From assembly GCA_034638255.1 (NCBI GenBank), contig JAWPGT010000059.1, positions 1 to 64,000 of the forward strand: DNA of 64,000 bases, in the 5' to 3' direction. Position 1 is the stretch's first letter; each line of letters opens with the position of its first letter. Below are positions 45,210 to 57,051 of this stretch, in pieces. A program made the translations under genes and the position numbers. The notes beneath the pieces are model-generated. The model had not been told where the DNA came from. It made no database searches and saw only the letters and a program-made list of their open reading frames with translations. The DNA is from Coprinus comatus (Eukaryota > Basidiomycota > Agaricomycetes > Agaricales > Agaricaceae).

Positions 45210-48048
45210 ATGTTTCGTAGATTTAGCCTCGGACGTCGACGTCATTCTTCTCGTACCTCTTCGCATTATTCAACTGCATCTTCCCTTACAGAGCCCGAAA
45301 ACCCTGATATTCCTCCCCCTACAAATCCAAATCCTGGCACAGGCCAAGGACTTGCAGATGGAGAATATGCACGGCGCTCCCGGGCTCTGATGGACCTACA
45401 TAGGGATCTCAATAATTTAGGGTCAGTTGTTCATTTTTTTCTATTACTGTTTATAAATTTATCCTGATCGTACTGCTGGACTTCTACTTAAGGGCTCATA
45501 ATATGTTTGATATTCCTAAAATTGTGGTTATTGGGAACCAATCCGGTAGGTGTTTGTGATACCATGTCACTACTACTAATTTTTTTTTATCTTTGAACAT
45601 AGCGGGTAAGAGTTCTTTGGTGGAAGCGGTTACAGGTGTAAGTGGTGGTAATATTAATAAAAACCTGGAACGTATCGCTGATACCGGTTAATAGATCAAT
45701 GTTCCAAGGGACAGTGGTACCTGTACACGGTACGTTTATCTTCATGTTCAATCATTTAATCCCTTGATACTAACTCTTCCTCTCTGGTCTCTACAGCTGC
45801 CCGGTGAAGTGTGCCATGACCAGCACTAATGAGAACTGGAGTTGCACCATTTCACTTCGATTGGAGTATGACGAAGACGGTCAACAATTGCAGGGTGGAA
45901 TGAGGATTGAAACGTTTGGTGGTATTATCCAAAATAAAGGAGATGTGGAGATTTGGCTTAGAAGAGCACAGGCTGCTATTTTGAGTACAAGTCTTGATAG
46001 AGAAGGTGGTATAACATGTCGGCGGATGATATTCGAAATGAAGTCAATACTGGGGTTGGAAATGACTCCATGATGATGTTTACGAAGAATACGATTCAAG
46101 TTGATATTAAAGGACGCGGGTTGATTGATTTGTCGTTCGTGGATTTACCAGGTGAATTCTAAATGCATTGGATAGTTGGGACCAATTATTCTGATATGCA
46201 ATACATAGGATTAATCCAGAATGCAGAACCTCCCGTTATTGCGCTCGTCCGAAATCTAGTCATGGATCACATCCAAGGCGACAATACCTTAATTTTGGTG
46301 ACGGTCCCTGCTAGTGGTATAGTGACACCTCGACTCTTCTAGAACGTCTTCTGACTTATTCTCTTCAATATACAGATGACATTCAGAATCAAGCTGCAAT
46401 ACGATGCGCAAGAGATGTAGATCCTTCAGGAACAAGAACGATCTGTGGGTCATTGTTATTCCCTCACAATTCAATGTTTCCGACAAGTATCTTCTAGGTG
46501 TTATCACGAAGCCCGATACGGTCGGCTCAGGAGCAATCGGCGCCCAAGATAACTGGAAGGAAGTTATGATGAATGCACAAGATTCTCCTAACTACCTTCA
46601 ACATGGATATTATTGTGTCAAGCTTCCGGATGATGCTCAGCGTCAGCGTGGTCTATCTGCGGATGCAGTGACCGGAACTTATTTCGACGTGACAAGGCCT
46701 TGGTCTGAAGTGCGAAATCGCGGAAGGTTTGGGGTTTCCAATCTTGTTCAGGATGTAAGCAGGCTTCTTGTTCAACTTATTGAGAAGAAGTAAGTTTCCC
46801 ATAAAGATATAAGGATAAACAGTATATACTCACGGATTTCCTTCTCAGCCTTCCTCTGCTACGCACTGCAGTTGAGAATGCATTGAAGCTATGTTATGAG
46901 CGCCTTGGAGAGCTGCCAGAACTTCTACAAGGAAATCTACTCACAACTCTTCATTTGATGCTTAACAAATTCTCAAATGATCTTCGATCAGCGGTCATCG
47001 GTAATACCCATAAAGAACTTGCCCAAAGGTGCAGGCAACACTATCAAGTTCTTCAAGCAGCCATTTTAGACACCCAACCACAGTTTCAAAATGACTTGGG
47101 AGAACACAATCCGGAAACATTATCCATAGTCACTGGCATTATTAGCATTGCTGACATTCGGAGAGTTATTGAACAGTAAGTGGAGCAATTAAAAGTTCCA
47201 TCCTGTCAAAGGTGATCTAAATGTATGGAAGTTCCACAGCCTGGGAGCTACCAGGGTTTACGCCTTATGACTCTATCAAGTTTTTTATCAAACGCTTCCT
47301 TCAAGGATGGGATCAGCCCACCAAGAGCTGCTTTGAAGATATCTTCCAGATATTCCAGGAGTTTGTAGAACGTATTGCTCACAATCAGTTTGGAAGTTAT
47401 CGTAACCTTCACAACTATGTTTTGTAAGTTTTTGACATTCCACTCCGATTATATCCAATCTCAATCACGTCATAGATACCATATTAGATCCGAACTGGAG
47501 AAGTGTAAGGCTGAAGCGCTTTCGTCAGTCAAAAAACTCCTCAAGGTTGAAGAATCTTGGCCATTTTGGACCCAACGTACCGAGTTTGCTACGAGGAGGT
47601 TGCAGTGGATCCAAAGTCAACATAAATACCGTGTTGTAGTAAACAATGGTATAAGTACCAGAGTGGAGTACCATTACAAAATATATACAAAAGAGATCGA
47701 TGTCATGGGTTGGGTAAAAACATACTTTGATTTTGCCATGGAGGTGCTGTGTTTCTTTGCTCAAAAGTGAAACATCACTAACTTTAATCATACTTTCAGA
47801 GGTTCACTGATTCTATGCCGTTGATGGTGCAACATGATCTTATACAAACTTTCACTCCGAGATTAGAGAAGACTTTGGTTGATGATATTACACGTTCCAA
47901 CTCTACTCCTCATGGCGGACCTCCACCTAACCCCGTATATTTACTTGAGGAAGAACCGGCGATTGCACAAGAACGACGACAACTTTTGGATAGGCAACAG
48001 CGTCTTGAACAAATTAAGCATCGTTTGGATGAATTCCCCGTTTCGTAA
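45210..48048 (+). CDS. Dynamin-like GTPase (Mx-like), copy 2
   Basis: Same intron pattern and domain order as copy 1. GNQSAGKSS, RDSGTCTRCP, DLPGLIQN and TKPDTV are all present, followed by stalk (RNRGRFGVSNLVQDVSRLL) and a C-terminal effector domain ending RLEQIKHRLDEFPVS. In exon 5, GG at 46005-46006 breaks the frame where copy 1 has one base more, probably a sequencing error. Exons 1-8 and their introns are nearly identical to copy 1; exons 9-12 differ at many residues and their introns are unrelated. The 11th exon carries an insertion (RVVVNNGISTRVEYHYKIYT) missing in copy 1, possibly an unspliced intron. Confidence 0.88.
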
Positions 48049-48190
48049 TATGTTGACCATCTCTGTAATATCGAACTTATTTAAACATGAAATGTATCCT
48101 GATTCCCTATGAATCCAATGTCAAATGGTTCCGCTTTACTCATGCAGAATCAAGAGTAAAGTATCATACTTAAGCTTAAGGCTCTTGAGG

Positions 48191-49084
48191 CCATAGTGTG
48201 CCTGGATAATTATATTCACGAGTCCATGAATACTAACTAGTACGAACATACTGACTCACTTTCTTTTTTGTCTTGTTTTTTTTTGTGGAGTATAAGGCAC
48301 GATCCACTGACAAGGTCAGCTCTCGTGATTAGCTTGGTTTGATCGATTGTGTCCACACGGAGGAAATGCAAGTTACGCGTGTATATAGGTAATGTGAGGC
48401 TCAGCATCCTATCACTCATATATTGAATGATTATCTAAAAATACTCAATATTTTTGTCACTAGGACTTCCAAAGGGGGCTAGTGCCTTGCAATATTACTT
48501 CCTAATGTTTTGGTGATATAATGGGAAATTGATCTTGTGCAACCTGGCAGGCATGTCGAATGTAACTTGAAGCATCACCATCGATGAATAGCATGCTAGT
48601 CACTCACTATTTTTCAGCATCCTCGAACTCCGACATCATACTAGCTGACTTCGAAAACCAATTCAGAAATTATTTGTCGCAGCACACCGAAAATACAGTG
48701 AACTCCAGTGCATAAAGTATTGAATCGGCAATGTCAGTGTTAGATTTGTGCGAAATATATGGAATAAGACTATACTATAACCGTAGTACTACCTTAAGTT
48801 TGAAACTAGCAGGGACCTGTTACACATAAATTTTCTTTTATATATCATATTGCGTACCACACTGGCCCATTGTCCCAATTATGACTCCAAGTCACACGGT
48901 GCTGTTGTTGCGACTCCGCAGTTTGGGTTCTTGTCCTTAAAATCGCTAATACCGGACCACCATCCCCTCGAGGCTGCACGTGCTCGGGAGGAAACAAAGC
49001 TGACAGCCTTCCCCACTCGCTGCATTACAAATATAACCTAATCTCCAATCCAACTTCCTTATAGGATATTTCATTCGAGAATAT
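48191..49084. other. Intergenic, no gene seen
   Basis: AT-rich spacer after the duplication. The short ORF at 48850-49041 has no known motif. Confidence 0.45.
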
Positions 49085-49616
49085 CTTTCTCTTAACCATC
49101 ATGGAGAAATGCCTGAGCAGCCTCAACTATCAGAGGTTTTTCGTCCCGAGTTCCAACTTCCGATCAAAGTTTCCAGTTCGATATCTTATCTCTGACTTTG
49201 GGATCTCTTTACAATTTGGCAAACACCTAACTCTCTCAGAATGCTGGGGTGAGCCCGTGGAACATGGTGGACGTTAAACGCATGCTCCGGAAGTGATACA
49301 CATGCGATACAACCCTTTTGCAGCCGACGTTTTTCAAACCAGTACGCTCATCCATTGGTGGTTCACTGTATGTTTGTCCACTTGAGGCTCTTATCTGTGA
49401 CAATTTATTCTCATCCCATATACTGCAGCCATTAGTTCCCGACATCATACCTGGTCTACTTCCACTATTACAAGACATGACCTCGCCTTATGCGAGCGGC
49501 CGACTATAGAAGAAGCTCTAGAACGTCAAATTCGAATCCGCGCAGAAACACCTGAAGAAGTTCGACCTCGACCCGTTATTTGCTTGACCCCAGCCGAACG
49601 ACTTCTCGTTCCCTGA
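49085..49616 (+). pseudogene. C-lobe relic of a fungal protein kinase
   Basis: Reads RYLISDFGISLQFGKH (DFG and flanks), then in other frames YNPFAADVFQTSTLIHWWF, PDIIPGLLPLLQDMTSPYASGR and PTIEEALERQIRIRAETPEEVRPRP. These are the second half of an agaricomycete kinase type distinct from the HGDLKP cluster kinases. Stops and frame changes occur throughout and the N-lobe and catalytic loop are missing. Pseudogene. Confidence 0.65.
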
Positions 49617-50231
49617 CATTTACTCCGCATGGTACGCGAGGTGTACTATATGCATGCTTTTCAGCTCGTCATTCTATGTGGATATGATGCACTAGTTGCG
49701 AAGTACTGGTTCATACCATATGATTTTTCCTCCCGAGACCCACCTAATGTTTTGACATTAGACAGTGGAAGCTGAACGTTCAGGTCTGATTTTCTTACTA
49801 TAAGCAACAAGTATGCAAATATATCACACCGGGAGCGCATAGGGAGTAGGCACTCTCGGATATTTGATTGTTGTAAGCACTGGAATCACTTTCGTATGCT
49901 CCAGTGCAGTGCTTCACCAGTAATTATTAATCTCAATTTAATGATCATTATCACGAAATGTCATGAACGATATTCACATTGCTTTCGTTCAAATATGCAC
50001 AAGGTTCCTGAACGACACTAGCGTTTAGTCGATGTTCTCGTCCATTTTGAGGTTTCTTATATACATACACGAGATAGGACATGGGTGCTGCTTATACTTA
50101 TAGTTCGAAAATCGCCCTCGAATATTCTAGTATACAATAAACAGTAGACAATCCCATTTACCTCTTCCGAAGGTTTCGGTATTACTCAGGAAAGGGATAA
50201 ATGAAAATCTGAAAGAACGATATTTTTTTAC
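49617..50231. other. Intergenic, no gene seen
   Basis: No coding or repeat feature recognised. Confidence 0.45.
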
Positions 50232-50889
50232 CTATGTACTATACAAAGTAGTATAATCTGAGCATCTAGTTCCTTTGGTGAACCTGGGCTGATTTCTTAT
50301 GCTTTTGTTATGTTAGTTATTCACCTACTACTATCAAGGTTGAAAACACATACATTTTTAAGTGCCATTGGAGTAGAGAAATCGCGTGAGCACCGAGAAC
50401 ACCAGTTATGTTTCGAACTATGAATTACATGTTCATTGATGGCCTTCTCATTAACGAACCACTTTTTGCATGTCGAGCAATAAATATGTTCATCATTCTC
50501 AGTATCTGACCTCGAGTTGTAGTGTGTTGATACGTTAGCCTTATGCTGCCATGGGTGACAGCAGGTGGTGTTTAATTATAACAAATAGAATGCATCAGAG
50601 TGCACACACCATGAGGTAACCTTCGCGCGTAGAGAATATGCGATTACAAGGTTCACACTTCTTGTGAATGATAGAATTTTCAAGGTGCTGCGGTTCCAAA
50701 CACATGAAGTTGGCAGATGTACCGTATCTGGTTCTAGGAACTTACATTTTCCAATGAATCGTGATTGATGAAAACCCTTTCGCACTCTTTGCATTCGAAG
50801 AAAGAGTGGGCTTTATCCTCGCAATGTGATCGTAAGCCTGTACTGGTTGCAAACGTACGATCACAGTGAAAGCAACTATAGCCAGGCAT
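50232..50889 (-). CDS. Multi-finger C2H2 zinc-finger protein
   Basis: 156 aa on the minus strand in four exons (50746-50889, 50610-50687, 50354-50545, 50232-50288), each a multiple of three. Finger pairs: CFHCDRTFATSTGLRSHCEDKAH, CKECERVF, CEPCNRIFSTREGYLM, CSTCKKWFVNEKAINEHVIHSSKH and CSRCSRDFSTPMAL. The wide His-His spacing (CxxC...HxxxxxH) resembles U1/matrin-type fingers that bind RNA or DNA. An in-frame ATG at 50928 would add 13 residues; the MPGYSC start was chosen because the first finger follows at once. The last exon is short and least certain. Confidence 0.7.
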
Positions 50890-51399
50890 GGCAAGAGGAG
50901 TTAGGGAGCACTTATTCTTACTGCGCATTACTTATTCTCTAACCCTGGGAACAAGATTGAGTCGGTCTCACAATGTACAAATTTATCTCATACTTCAAGG
51001 TAGATAGGTAGGATGAGTGGAGTTAAGCAGTTAGTGTCTGACGTCAAATAATCGGATGTTCTCTCTGAGAATCCACTAGAATAACCTTTTGGGGCGTTTA
51101 GACTAAATAAATGTTAATAATCCCTATTAGTCAGATTATTCTGTACAGAACACCATCACAAAGTGGCCCTTACCGACTGTACAACGCCTTCGGCGCTCAG
51201 CGTTGAACGTTGAACAGCTTGAACACTTGCACTGGTGTTAAGTAGAGACCGGGAACTCGGGAAATTCCTGGAGCCGACTTCCGAGATAGGATGAGTCAAA
51301 AGGACCCGGACAACATCGGCGTTATCCGTAAACAGGGAGATCTCGCCGAACGTGTCCCACGACGTCATCACTGACAACAAGCTACATACAAGAAAACCA
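50890..51399. other. Divergent intergenic region
   Basis: Lies between the minus-strand zinc-finger gene and the plus-strand SigF-like gene and should contain both promoters. The minus-strand ORF at 51156-51494 overlaps the SigF-like gene and has no motif. Confidence 0.45.
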
Positions 51400-52252
51400 A
51401 TGGAAAACCCAGGAGAAGAAATTGCTTCAGTAGTGTTACGGCTTACTTCTAGTTCTTCGCCAGAGAAACAACGGGATGCGATTGAACAGTACATGACCCC
51501 AGATATTGCTTTCCGACATCCTTTGTGCGCGGTTGAAAGTGGACCAAATTCAAGGAAGACGGTGTTGGGTATCTATCAGTGAGTTAGATGTCTACCTAAA
51601 CTTCATAGAATGTATTTATTCATGTAGTTTTTGATAGATGGTATCGAATTCTATGTCCTAAAGCAGAGGCACGCGTTGAAAGTATCGGTACGACTCTTTT
51701 ATTGTCATTGTGTTCTGTAATTGATGTTCATTGTCGGAACACTAGTATGGGACCCGGTTCAGAACTATTTGTTCTTGGATGTAGTCCAGTGGTTCAACCT
51801 GTTCTTCTCCCCATTTGAAGCGGCGCCATCTCGGTATGACATTCATACATTTACACCTGCGATTAAAATATAAAATAACATCAACATCTCAGGCTATGCG
51901 TGCGACTGACACTTCGTAAAGAAGATGGACTGTATTATATTTCAGAGCAAGAAGATTTCTATCATACAGACGTACGTAAATTCACTATCTTTGGCAAAGA
52001 ACGCACAACATAATTGACTGTATAGGATTTAATCAACCTATTTGTACCACCACTTGCTTCATTTATCCGCATGCTCCTCCTAATGCCGGCCTTTCATCTC
52101 TCTTGTATGCCAGAATTGCGCAAATATTTGGTTATTGGCATCCAACTCCAAAGTTGGTCAAGAAAGAGTCTGCCGATCAAAGCGATGACGATTTGTATTT
52201 GAATGTTGACGGGGACGGGGCTGAGCCTGAACCTCATTCTCTCGATTCATAA
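51400..52252 (+). CDS. SigF-like NTF2-like domain protein
   Basis: Conserved basidiomycete protein. Exons 51400-51578, 51638-51687, 51746-51833, 51893-51971, 52026-52252. MENPGEEI opens the protein; RHPLC, LGIYQWYR, VVQWFNLFFSPFEAAPSRL, VRLTLRKEDGLYYISEQEDFYH and DLINLFVPPLA are typical of the family, an NTF2-like cone fold. The hydrophobic end may anchor it to a membrane. One base is missing at AA 52082-52083: the downstream frame ending at TAA 52250-52252 (GLSSLLYARIAQIFGYW then an acidic tail) is the better-conserved one. Function unknown. Confidence 0.82.
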
Positions 52253-52331
52253 ATTAATGTCTGATACCCTGATTTGTTGAACATCTGTATACATGTTGCA
52301 CATATGCCGTATTATTATTAGATCTTCTTAT

Positions 52332-53596
52332 TTATGATTTACCTTGGTTTCGCCTTTGCTCTGCCCATTCCTTTGCTTTTTTCCTGCGTAGTTCTTTCTT
52401 CTTCTCGTCTTCCTGTTGGTCAATTTCTTCCTTAGGTTCGTTATTGGTTTGATGATTAGTCCCGCCGTTGTTGTCAGAATCGGAGTCTGATTCGTAACCT
52501 GCTAGTAACCCAAGACCAACTGGTTGCTTCTCTCGTTTCTCCTTGTTCTCCTTCTCTTCTTTTTCTTTCTTGAGTTTGTACCTGGTCAACCTCCAGTAGT
52601 TTTTCCATCTTCCTTTGAGAAATGCGAAGCGTTTATCTGCACCGTGATTCGCAAGAATTCTCATTTCCAACTGAGCTGGGTTACCCGTAGAGAGCATATG
52701 TGCGGCAGTTCTACACATCAACTCTTTTTGAGTGTCATCAGGCTATAAGATTATATGGTCAGTCTAATTGCGTATCAAAGGTTTCTCAACTCTTTACCTC
52801 TTCATCACTATCACCCCACGGATCGTTGTCGACAACTTCGACCTCATCCTCTTTCTCTTCTTGTAGACGAGCCTTGACTCGTTCTTCACGTGCTTCTTCG
52901 AGGATACGTCTGCGTTTATCGTTTCTGAAGTCTTCCTCTTCGCCTGGCGTGAGGAAGAATGTGTCCTCGATATCTGAAGGTATGTCTGACCATCCAGAAG
53001 GAGAACTGGGTCGTTCTTCTGTATGGACTGAGCCTGTCCACTCAGGCAAAGCATCAAGTAATAACCGAGCATCATATCTATACAATATATATTAGCATCA
53101 TTCTAAATGAAAGATAAGAGAAAAGAAATTGACTTGATGAATGAATGTGTTACGAAATAAGTATGACCAGTGAACATTCCAACCAAGTAGATCCGAATTT
53201 CTGGGGTTAACACACATACCTATCCACCCACACACCCGGTTTTGGTTGATCAACCTTTTCCTCTGATTTAGATTGAATTACTCCGAGATGGATCGTATCC
53301 TCGTCGTCATCAAAAATAACATCTGAATGACTCCCCCCCAGCCATTGAATTAAAGCATTTCCAATATCTGTTTTTACTCCTTCCTCGGTGTACTGTAAAA
53401 CTTCCAATGATTTAGCAAGTTCCTGCGCCTGATGACCCCTTCTGATATCTGCTTCATGTGCTTGAATAAATAAGGAAGGATCTGGATTCTGGCGAATATA
53501 TTTTCGGTTGTGATGTTCTTGCCTACTTTTCCGTTTCTTTGTGTTGGATTGCATGTTGGAGATATTTGTCACTGTTTGTGTATCCAGGAACTGCAA
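52332..53596 (-). CDS. Conserved lysine-rich protein, function unknown
   Basis: 355 aa in three exons (53220-53596, 52798-53077, 52332-52742), phases agree. It has a basic N-terminus with KKRKSRQEHHNRKY, an acidic and Asp/Glu-rich centre, a compact conserved-looking segment LMCRTAAHMLSTGNPAQLEM then ILANHGADKRFAFLKGRWKNYWRL, and a long Lys/Glu-rich coiled-coil tail. The FAFLKGRW part faintly resembles the end of a SURP (SWAP) RNA-processing module. This suggests a nuclear RNA-related role, but I do not recognise the family with certainty. The second Met (MQSNTKKRKS, 53554) is an equally good start. Confidence 0.75.
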
Positions 53597-54169
53597 TCGA
53601 GGCCACGTCGATCAACTTATGACGGTAGTGGTGTCCCGGAATAGCACAGTGGATATCGGTGTGAGATCCGACCAATATAACTGTCCAACAAAAACGGATG
53701 ACTTTAGCTCTTCACTTGGTTTCTGGCTTGTTTTAATATAGGGCTGCGGTGATACGGGGCGCTGAAATTGAAACAACTGCGGCAATACTTGTGGATAGTC
53801 TACTAGTGAACCCCATCACACACTGCTTTATACTTCGTGCTCAAGAAAGTGAATATTTGCCTTAAACACTACATAATAGCATATCTTGCAGACTCTAGTT
53901 ACGTTCCATAGCATCGAAGCGCGGAAATCGAGGAAGAACTTAACAATGCGCCGAGTCGGCTATTCGGGATAAAATGATGATTCCAAGCCAATGATGACGT
54001 TACATCGCAGAAGCGGAAGAATAAGTGGAGGCATGTTGATAATACCTTACACAGGGTCAGTTACACAACCATATGCATTATAATTAGCATGTGGGCCTCA
54101 TAGCACAACCTTTAAAAAAGCGTTTCCTCGGTGGTGTGTAGCAACCGTCTTCTTCATTCATACCCCAAC
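53597..54169. other. Divergent intergenic region
   Basis: Promoter region shared by the minus-strand gene above and the plus-strand F-box-like gene. No other feature. Confidence 0.45.
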
Positions 54170-55351
54170 ATGACTCAGTCAGGTCAAATAATATCCCTTC
54201 CAGTAGACCTCCCCTATGACATTGAACGCGCAATAATAGAATGCGCAGCATACAATGATCAAACATTAGCGAAGAAGTTGGTTGGTCTGACCAAGGAAGT
54301 ACAATCCTGGTAAGCACATTATCCTATACATTACATCTTCATTCCCTCTTCCTAACTAGGCCTAGGATTGATCCCATTCTATACCAACATATCAAAATCG
54401 AATATCCATCTCAAGCAGAAGCTTTCATTCACACTCTCGAATCCTCGTCTAAGGGCGTCGAATTCTTCGCTCGAAACGTCAAGACCCTATGTTTCTCCTA
54501 TGGTGTCAGCCTCGAACAAGTAGCTCGAATCCTGTCCGTTTGCACAAACATCAAGAGTCTCGCGTCTTGGATCGAATTCTCACAAAACACAAACCTTGAA
54601 AACAACAACAATGATGTGGCCCCAACAATCAAATCACCTTATCCAAAAGAACTGCAACAATTCCTTGCGAATGAATCTTCCCAACTAAGACGTCTATCAA
54701 TCATCTTGCAGGATTTCTTCGGCACCTCCGATCCTGACTTCTCACTTCCCGTTGTCCAAAACTTGACACATCTGGACATCTATCAAGGTTCTGAACATTT
54801 CAAAACGTGGTCGTGGTCGTGTTTTCAAGATCTCTCTAGTCTTACACACCTATCATTTGACCTCGGCATCTCCTCTCCTCTTGAAATCATTTCCAACCTC
54901 ATTCCCAAATTCCCTAAAGCCCTACAAGTCTGCCTCGTTCTATTATCAACACGAGACGCTACAATGACATTGGAGAATTTCTTTGCGGAGAATAAGGAAC
55001 TGCATAGATATATCACTGGTGAAGTCGATTCCAGGGTTGTAATTGGTACGACTGAGGAGTTGGATGAGGAGTATCGTCACGATGGATTGGTTATCATTCA
55101 TCCATATGAAGAAGTAGTCAAAGACTGGACATATACTCCTGATGGAAAAGATGATATTTGGGAAAAAGCCTTGCAAATTGTTATTCACCGTAATGCTGAG
55201 AAGAAGCGTAAAGAGGTCAGTTTAGTGGCTCTCTCCTTCTTACCAGTCAAACGCATTAAACCTCGAAAAATAAATACAGGAAGAAGAAAAAGCTCGCCAA
55301 AAAAATGAAGAGTCTTCAAATTCATCTGCTTCAGCTTCGTTGTTGCTATGA
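54170..55351 (+). CDS. F-box-like / LRR-type agaricomycete protein
   Basis: Exons 54170-54309, 54366-55215 and 55280-55351, in phase. The start LPVDLPYDIERAIIECAAYNDQT resembles the F-box-like opening of many agaricomycete hypothetical proteins, followed by irregular leucine-rich repeats (LTHLDIYQGS, SLTHLSFDLG). F-box proteins recruit substrates to SCF ubiquitin ligases; no Skp1-binding residue could be verified, so function is inferred. The last exon gives a Lys/Glu tail with EEEKARQKNEESSNSSASAS. Splicing the 64-bp intron at 55216-55279 is preferred over reading through because the tail then fits the preceding charged helix. Confidence 0.75.
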
Positions 55352-55851
55352 CTAGCTTATTCCTTTGATATTCCAAAAAAGATAGTGCGTAGCTCTGATC
55401 CTTTTTCTATTTACTAGAATGCCACTGACCATGCCACCTTGACACCTGACAAGCCGAAAGGAGAAGTGTCTACACACTCTTTTCAAAACATTCGATCATG
55501 GCTAAGACTTTTCGCAACTTCCAACACCTTAGCCTCAACATCTGTATTAACAACTGATTAACCCGTTGCGGATTCAACATTTCGCGAGCTTTATTATACC
55601 ACCGGTTTGAATTCCGATACTCTACCAGATTGCTTCCTAATTGTATGTTACGAGATTCAATATAAATTCGTTTTTCAGGTCACCTAACCCAGGCACATGA
55701 GCGATGTGTATGAATGAAAACGTGTTTGAATAACACAACAAGATGTACAACTGTTACAACGAGAACAACTGAAGAGAACGACAAGAACGAGCAGTGACTA
55801 GTACTTACAAACTTTACTTATCCAACTATCTAATTCAATATGGCCATGACG
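55352..55851. other. Convergent 3' spacer
   Basis: 500 bp between two convergent genes. No feature recognised. Confidence 0.45.
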
Positions 55852-56768
55852 TCATCTCCACTTATCAAATTTCCACCAATTGAACTCCCTCCACTTCGCC
55901 ATCTGTTGCACAATCGAACATTCCTTCTTATGTTTCACTTTCCAATCAGCCACTTGGCATTCCTAACAAAACAACAGATACATTCAGGTTCCGAAAGTTG
56001 ACATGCGCGCACATGCAACAAAAAAAAACACCACATCAGTGATCCGAAAAAAAATAGATGATGCAAAGACATTGGAAATCGGTTTACACTACTCACCCTG
56101 CTACAATATCGTATCAAGCACTTGACACATCTTGAAGAAGCCGTCTTACCACAAGCTCGACAACTTGGAACTACACTGGTAGTAGTAGGCTTTTCTGATT
56201 TCTCCGAATCCTTCTGAAATTCGGCAATTTCAAACATTGTTTTCAAGTCACAGTGGAACAGCTACATACACAAACATAAAAAGAGAAAAAGGTCAAAGAT
56301 GGTATAAGCGACCCAAAATGTATAATACATACCTGAACCATTTCTTCAACCTCAACTCGAACTCCCAAATTCCCATCCATAAACATGTGGCTATTGGCGT
56401 ACATAATCGCAATAACATCACCGACTTGACATTCCTTCCAAATTTTGGGTGATCTATCATGTGTATGAAAAGCCACTAAAATGTTTTCTCTTCCACTAAC
56501 ATCCTTCACAAAATACGCAGGTCTGAACCATTCCAACTTGCGTACCACTTCAACTAGGAAGCACCAATGTCTACTAGGACGTAGAACTCCACGAGTTTCT
56601 GTATAGAAATCCAGGTCGGCATCCGAGTCGAATGGTAGTTGCACAAAGGCGGGGAATAATTTCTACATTAAAGAATCATCAGTGACGTTGGGTACGAGTA
56701 AGCTCAGGTAATGTTGATATGCTGCTACATACCCTATTCTTGATATCAAGAGGATAAGTAGTATACAT
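55852..56768 (-). CDS. MYND zinc-finger protein
   Basis: 213 aa; exons 56733-56768, 56333-56662, 56097-56261, 55852-55962, each a multiple of three. The C-terminal MYND finger is complete: CRACGKTASSRCVKC, YCSRECQ, then H and C in KVKHKKEC. MYND fingers bind proline-rich peptide partners. The N-terminal 120 residues (around HWCFLVEVVRKLEWFRPAYF and VAFHTHDRSP) form an OB-like or beta-rich domain seen with MYND in basidiomycete proteins. The last intron carries long T runs near its donor and acceptor. Confidence 0.85.
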
Positions 56769-57051
56769 CGTCTAAGGTTGATCCATGGCACATGTTGGGT
56801 TTTTATAATGTCAGTGCTTCACTATATTGCATCACTAGTGGCATCTGTGACGTGAAAGGAAGCGGTTCTTCGTAACAAGCTACCTTCCGCAGCTACGCTA
56901 ACCTTATAATAACATGAGGCAGATAGCAATGCGGCATGTGTGTGAAAATCATATATATGATATATCATACATAGTAAAGAGTCCAGTAACATAGAACATA
57001 AAACGTAAATAATATACCCGAACAGGATAAATAAAACCTAGGACATAAAGC
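56769..57051. other. Intergenic spacer
   Basis: Promoter region of the MYND gene and 3' flank of the peroxidase gene. Confidence 0.4.

Larger units (their letters stand above)
44662..48190 (+). repeat. Tandem duplication, unit 2
   Basis: Second copy of the segment 40880-44340, containing the TyrRS exon relic and dynamin copy 2. Confidence 0.85.

Noticed and set aside
51156..51494. 112-codon minus-strand ORF
   Set aside because: Antisense to the first exon of the SigF-like gene, which has clear family motifs.
53742..53765. TAGGGCTGCGG resembling the hAT terminal repeat
   Set aside because: Only about ten bases match and no inverted partner or 8-bp duplication was found.
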